A stretch of 8,602 nt of DNA. Origin: an uncultured Oscillospiraceae bacterium (GTDB lineage: Bacteria > Bacillota > Clostridia > Oscillospirales > Oscillospiraceae). The translations under genes were made by a program, and so were the position numbers. The first letter of the stretch is position 1, and every line of letters starts with the position of its first letter. This document shows positions 7,426 to 8,602 of this stretch, one piece after another. Below the pieces are notes generated by a model. That model was not told the DNA's origin. It ran no database searches and worked only from the letters and a program-made list of their open reading frames with translations. The stretch covers positions 1 through 8,602 of the forward strand of contig CAAERF010000279.1 of the NCBI GenBank assembly GCA_900758315.1. The letters are read 5' to 3'.

Positions 7426-7770
7426 TTATCTGGCAGGTTTTTTAGATGGGGTACTGTAGCCAAGAGCAGGTTCAGCCACACGGGAAAATCTCCGGGAATC
7501 CTCGTGAATGTCTCTCCGGAGCCTTCGGATGGCTGCGGACTTAGCTGCAAGTTCTTTTTCCAGTTCGGCTTTCCGGCGGTCAGCCAGCTCCTCTTCTGTC
7601 ATCTGCCGGATGCGGATGGAGCCATCATCGTACTCCACCACGATGGTGCTGCCGATGGAAAAGCCAAGTTCTTCCAGCCACTTCCCCTCCATCTGGATCT
7701 TCGGTACCTGCGTGTAAGAGTTACCGCAGCTGCGGCTGGTGTATGCGACCTTGATGTTTTTCTGCTTCAT
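7426..7770 (-). CDS. SymE-like protein (AbrB-fold, type I toxin family)
   Basis: A 114-residue protein, matching the length of E. coli SymE (about 113). Residues 23-55, PKIQMEGKWLEELGFSIGSTIVVEYDDG and following IRI strand, are the diagnostic SymE core: the 'P.I...GKWLEELGF..G..V.VE...G.I.I' swapped-hairpin pattern related to AbrB/MazE. Residues 58-95 form a highly charged helix. SymE in E. coli is an SOS-induced protein that condenses the nucleoid or reduces translation and is silenced by the antisense RNA SymR; many clostridial relatives carry the same name with no tested toxicity. The start has AAGGAGGT (complement of 7777-7784) seven bases upstream, and its ATGA overlaps the stop of the preceding gene, so the two are coupled. 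It converges on the fibre gene with nine bases between stop codons. Family membership is confident; the toxin function here is inference. Confidence 0.85.
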   Translation of the reverse strand: MKQKNIKVAYTSRSCGNSYTQVPKIQMEGKWLEELGFSIGSTIVVEYDDGSIRIRQMTEEELADRRKAELEKELAAKSAAIRRLRRDIHEDSRRFSRVAEPALGYSTPSKKPAR

Positions 7771-8066
7771 GAGCGTACCTCCTTATAGTGTTTGCAACGG
7801 CTTTTCCTGGAAAGCCAGTAGATATCGTGGTTTCGGATCTGGCTGAGGCAGCCGGAAAGCGTGGCTCCGTGGCCATGCTCGTGGTAGAGTGTTCCCCTGT
7901 GATGGGTGTGATAGATCATATAGCTTCTGAAATGAGGGTACTCCTGCAGCAGGATGTGCCAGCAGTGTCCGGTGTTTTTTGACTGGAGCGTTACGGTGCA
8001 GCCGCCGGATGCGATGATGGAAAAATACCCAGTATCGATAGTGTTTAGTTCCTTCGCAGTAAACAT
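7767..8066 (-). CDS. His-rich 99-residue protein of unknown function, coupled to the SymE-like gene
   Basis: The start at 8066 (MFTAKELNTIDTGYF) is chosen because AAGGAGGT (complement of 8072-8079) lies five bases upstream; the frame is open further to 8129 but no ribosome site supports that. The protein has eleven His (34, 37, 45, 53, 55, 56, 62, 64, 66, 80, 93) and four Cys (23, 35, 73, 91). Most His fall in NTGHCWHI and in a block at 53-66 (HTHHRGTLYHEHGHG), and there is one Trp-rich C-terminal stretch. It ends on an ATGA shared with the SymE-like start, so it is the first gene of a two-gene operon. No transmembrane segment and no domain I can name. The His and Cys pattern could bind a metal, but it may also be a conserved structural feature. 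It could be a regulator, partner or antitoxin; none of these is shown. Confidence 0.75.
   Translation of the reverse strand: MFTAKELNTIDTGYFSIIASGGCTVTLQSKNTGHCWHILLQEYPHFRSYMIYHTHHRGTLYHEHGHGATLSGCLSQIRNHDIYWLSRKSRCKHYKEVRS
7777..7784 (-). promoter_or_regulatory. Ribosome binding site of the SymE-like gene, inside the upstream coding region
   Basis: AAGGAGGT on the minus strand, seven bases before the SymE-like ATG and within the last codons of the 99-residue gene. Besides the ATGA coupling, it allows independent initiation. Confidence 0.8.
7799..7816 (-). repeat. Inverted repeat (hairpin) just upstream of the SymE-like ribosome site
   Basis: GGCTTT and AAAGCC pair perfectly around a six-base centre, with a further T-G wobble possible, leaving a CCTG-type loop. 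In the minus-strand message it lies 14 bases before the SymE ribosome site and inside the 3' end of the 99-residue gene. No T tract follows on either strand, so it is not a terminator. Confidence 0.5.
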
Positions 8067-8071
8067 TTTTG

Positions 8072-8079
8072 ACCTCCTT
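8072..8079 (-). promoter_or_regulatory. Ribosome binding site that decides the 99-residue gene start
   Basis: AAGGAGGT on the minus strand, five bases before ATG 8066. It favours the 99-residue form over the 120-residue open frame that begins at 8129. Confidence 0.8.
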
Positions 8080-8112
8080 CCTGCGATTTTTGTGATTGTA
8101 TATATCACTCTG

Positions 8113-8172
8113 TCCGGCAGGAATAGCAACCTAAATCTGTGTCATAAACTGCACAAATCTTTTCCGGCAGGA
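8113..8172. repeat. Pair of 10-base direct repeats, 50 bases apart
   Basis: TCCGGCAGGA occurs at 8113-8122 and again at 8163-8172, exactly 50 bases apart, close to five helical turns, so both copies lie on about the same face of the DNA. Each copy is itself an imperfect dyad (TCC-N4-GGA). They stand in the divergent region between the minus-strand operon and the holin gene, so a shared operator is plausible. Confidence 0.55.
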
Positions 8173-8187
8173 TTGTGTACTAAGACA

Positions 8188-8199
8188 CTTTATATAAAG
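8188..8199. promoter_or_regulatory. Perfect 12-base palindrome CTTTATATAAAG
   Basis: The sequence reads the same on both strands and contains -10-like TATATA and TATAAA cores in both directions. No good -35 box lies at 16-18 bases on either side, so it is only a candidate promoter core or operator in the divergent region. Confidence 0.3.
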
Positions 8200-8209
8200 A
8201 CTACTAATC

Positions 8210-8232
8210 GGCGCTCATGTGGGCGTCTTTTT
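8210..8232 (+). terminator. Terminator-like hairpin before the holin gene
   Basis: GGCGCTC (8210-8216) pairs with GGGCGTC (8221-8227) over seven base pairs with two G-U wobbles, around an ATGT loop, followed by five T residues (8228-8232). It would stop plus-strand transcription coming from the fibre gene or from within the divergent region, 27 bases before the holin start. Confidence 0.6.
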
Positions 8233-8259
8233 CATTTTCAGAAAGCGAGGGATTTCGTT

Positions 8260-8602
8260 ATGAAAGAATTCTGGAGCATGATTCAGCTTATTTTTACGGC
8301 ACTTGGCGGCTGGCTGGGATATTTCCTTGGAGGCTGTGACGGTTTGCTTTATGCCCTCATCGCCTTCGTGGTGATCGACTACATCACGGGTGTGATGTGC
8401 GCCATCATCAGCCGGGAGTTATCCAGCGCAGTCGGCTTCAAAGGGATCTTCCGCAAAGTGCTGATCTTCCTGCTTGTCGGGATTGCAAACATCATCGATG
8501 TGCAGGTGATTGGTACGGGAGCAGTTTTACGGACAGCGGTGATCTTCTTCTACATCTCCAATGAAGGCGTGAGCCTGCTGGAGAATGCGGGACATCTGGG
8601 AC
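8260..8602 (+). CDS. Phage holin, toxin-secretion/lysis type (partial, runs off the window)
   Basis: The frame is open from ATG 8260 to the window end, giving 114 codons; GAGGG at 8247-8251 stands eight bases upstream. The sequence has three hydrophobic segments, about residues 7-25, 29-50 and 66-85, with the loop motif DYITG at 40-44, SRELSS...GF-KGI-FRK between the second and third, and FFYISNEGVSLLENA at 96-110. This pattern is that of the holin_4_1/TcdE-type family (toxin secretion/phage lysis holins), which open the inner membrane at the end of infection so that the endolysin can reach the wall. The position after the tail fibre gene fits a lysis cassette, with the endolysin expected just beyond the window. 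Full length in the family is about 120-150 residues, so little is missing. Confidence 0.9.
   Translation, partial: MKEFWSMIQLIFTALGGWLGYFLGGCDGLLYALIAFVVIDYITGVMCAIISRELSSAVGFKGIFRKVLIFLLVGIANIIDVQVIGTGAVLRTAVIFFYISNEGVSLLENAGHLG

Noticed and set aside
7417..7443. Terminator between the fibre and SymE-like genes
   Set aside because: The T6 tract at 7438-7443 follows only a four-pair stem with a wobble (7419-7433) and a four-base gap, too weak to call.
7504..7788. Plus-strand frames opposite the SymE-like gene
   Set aside because: The minus strand encodes a clear SymE core with a good ribosome site; the plus-strand frames have neither.
8067..8259. LexA-type SOS box controlling the SymE-like operon
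   Set aside because: No CGAAC...GTTCG-type site is visible. A minus-strand promoter also could not be assigned: TATATA and TACAAT occur near 8097-8106 but no -35 box lies at a proper spacing.

Overview
This window is the late tail-to-lysis section of a temperate siphophage or prophage from a low-GC-phylum (Firmicutes) host, most likely a gut clostridium such as a Lachnospiraceae member. The reasons are the strong AGGAGG-type ribosome sites before almost every gene, the mid-range GC of the tail genes, and the gene order: tape measure, small Dit-position protein, hub-like tail protein, fibre-like protein, holin.

Layout. The last codons of an unidentified gene may precede the tape measure protein (40-2973). 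A 120-residue tail protein follows (2977-3339). Positions 3340-4126 hold an insertion: a micro-ORF with two ribosome sites, a TTGACA promoter candidate, an isochorismatase-fold cysteine hydrolase (3495-4067, visibly richer in A+T than the tail genes) and a strong intrinsic terminator with a GAAA loop. The tail operon then resumes with a 615-residue hub or Tal-position protein (4157-6004) and a fibre or receptor-binding type protein (6025-7416).

On the minus strand, converging on the fibre gene with 9 bases between stop codons, lies a two-gene operon: a His-rich 99-residue protein of unknown function (8066 to 7767), translationally coupled by an ATGA overlap to a SymE-like AbrB-fold protein (7770 to 7426). 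A 193-base divergent intergenic region (8067-8259) carries a 10-base direct repeat at 50-base spacing, a 12-base palindrome and a plus-strand terminator-like hairpin. The window ends inside a holin gene (from 8260).

How it works together. The plus-strand genes build the tail tube, tip and host-recognition device and start lysis. The cysteine hydrolase and the SymE-like operon are two separate accessory (moron-type) cargos placed in the tail/lysis module. The unusual points are a strong terminator in the middle of a tail operon, and a toxin-like operon facing late transcription with no good terminator between, so that late read-through would be antisense to it. No unambiguously new system is visible; the most original candidate is the SymE-like gene with its coupled His-rich partner.
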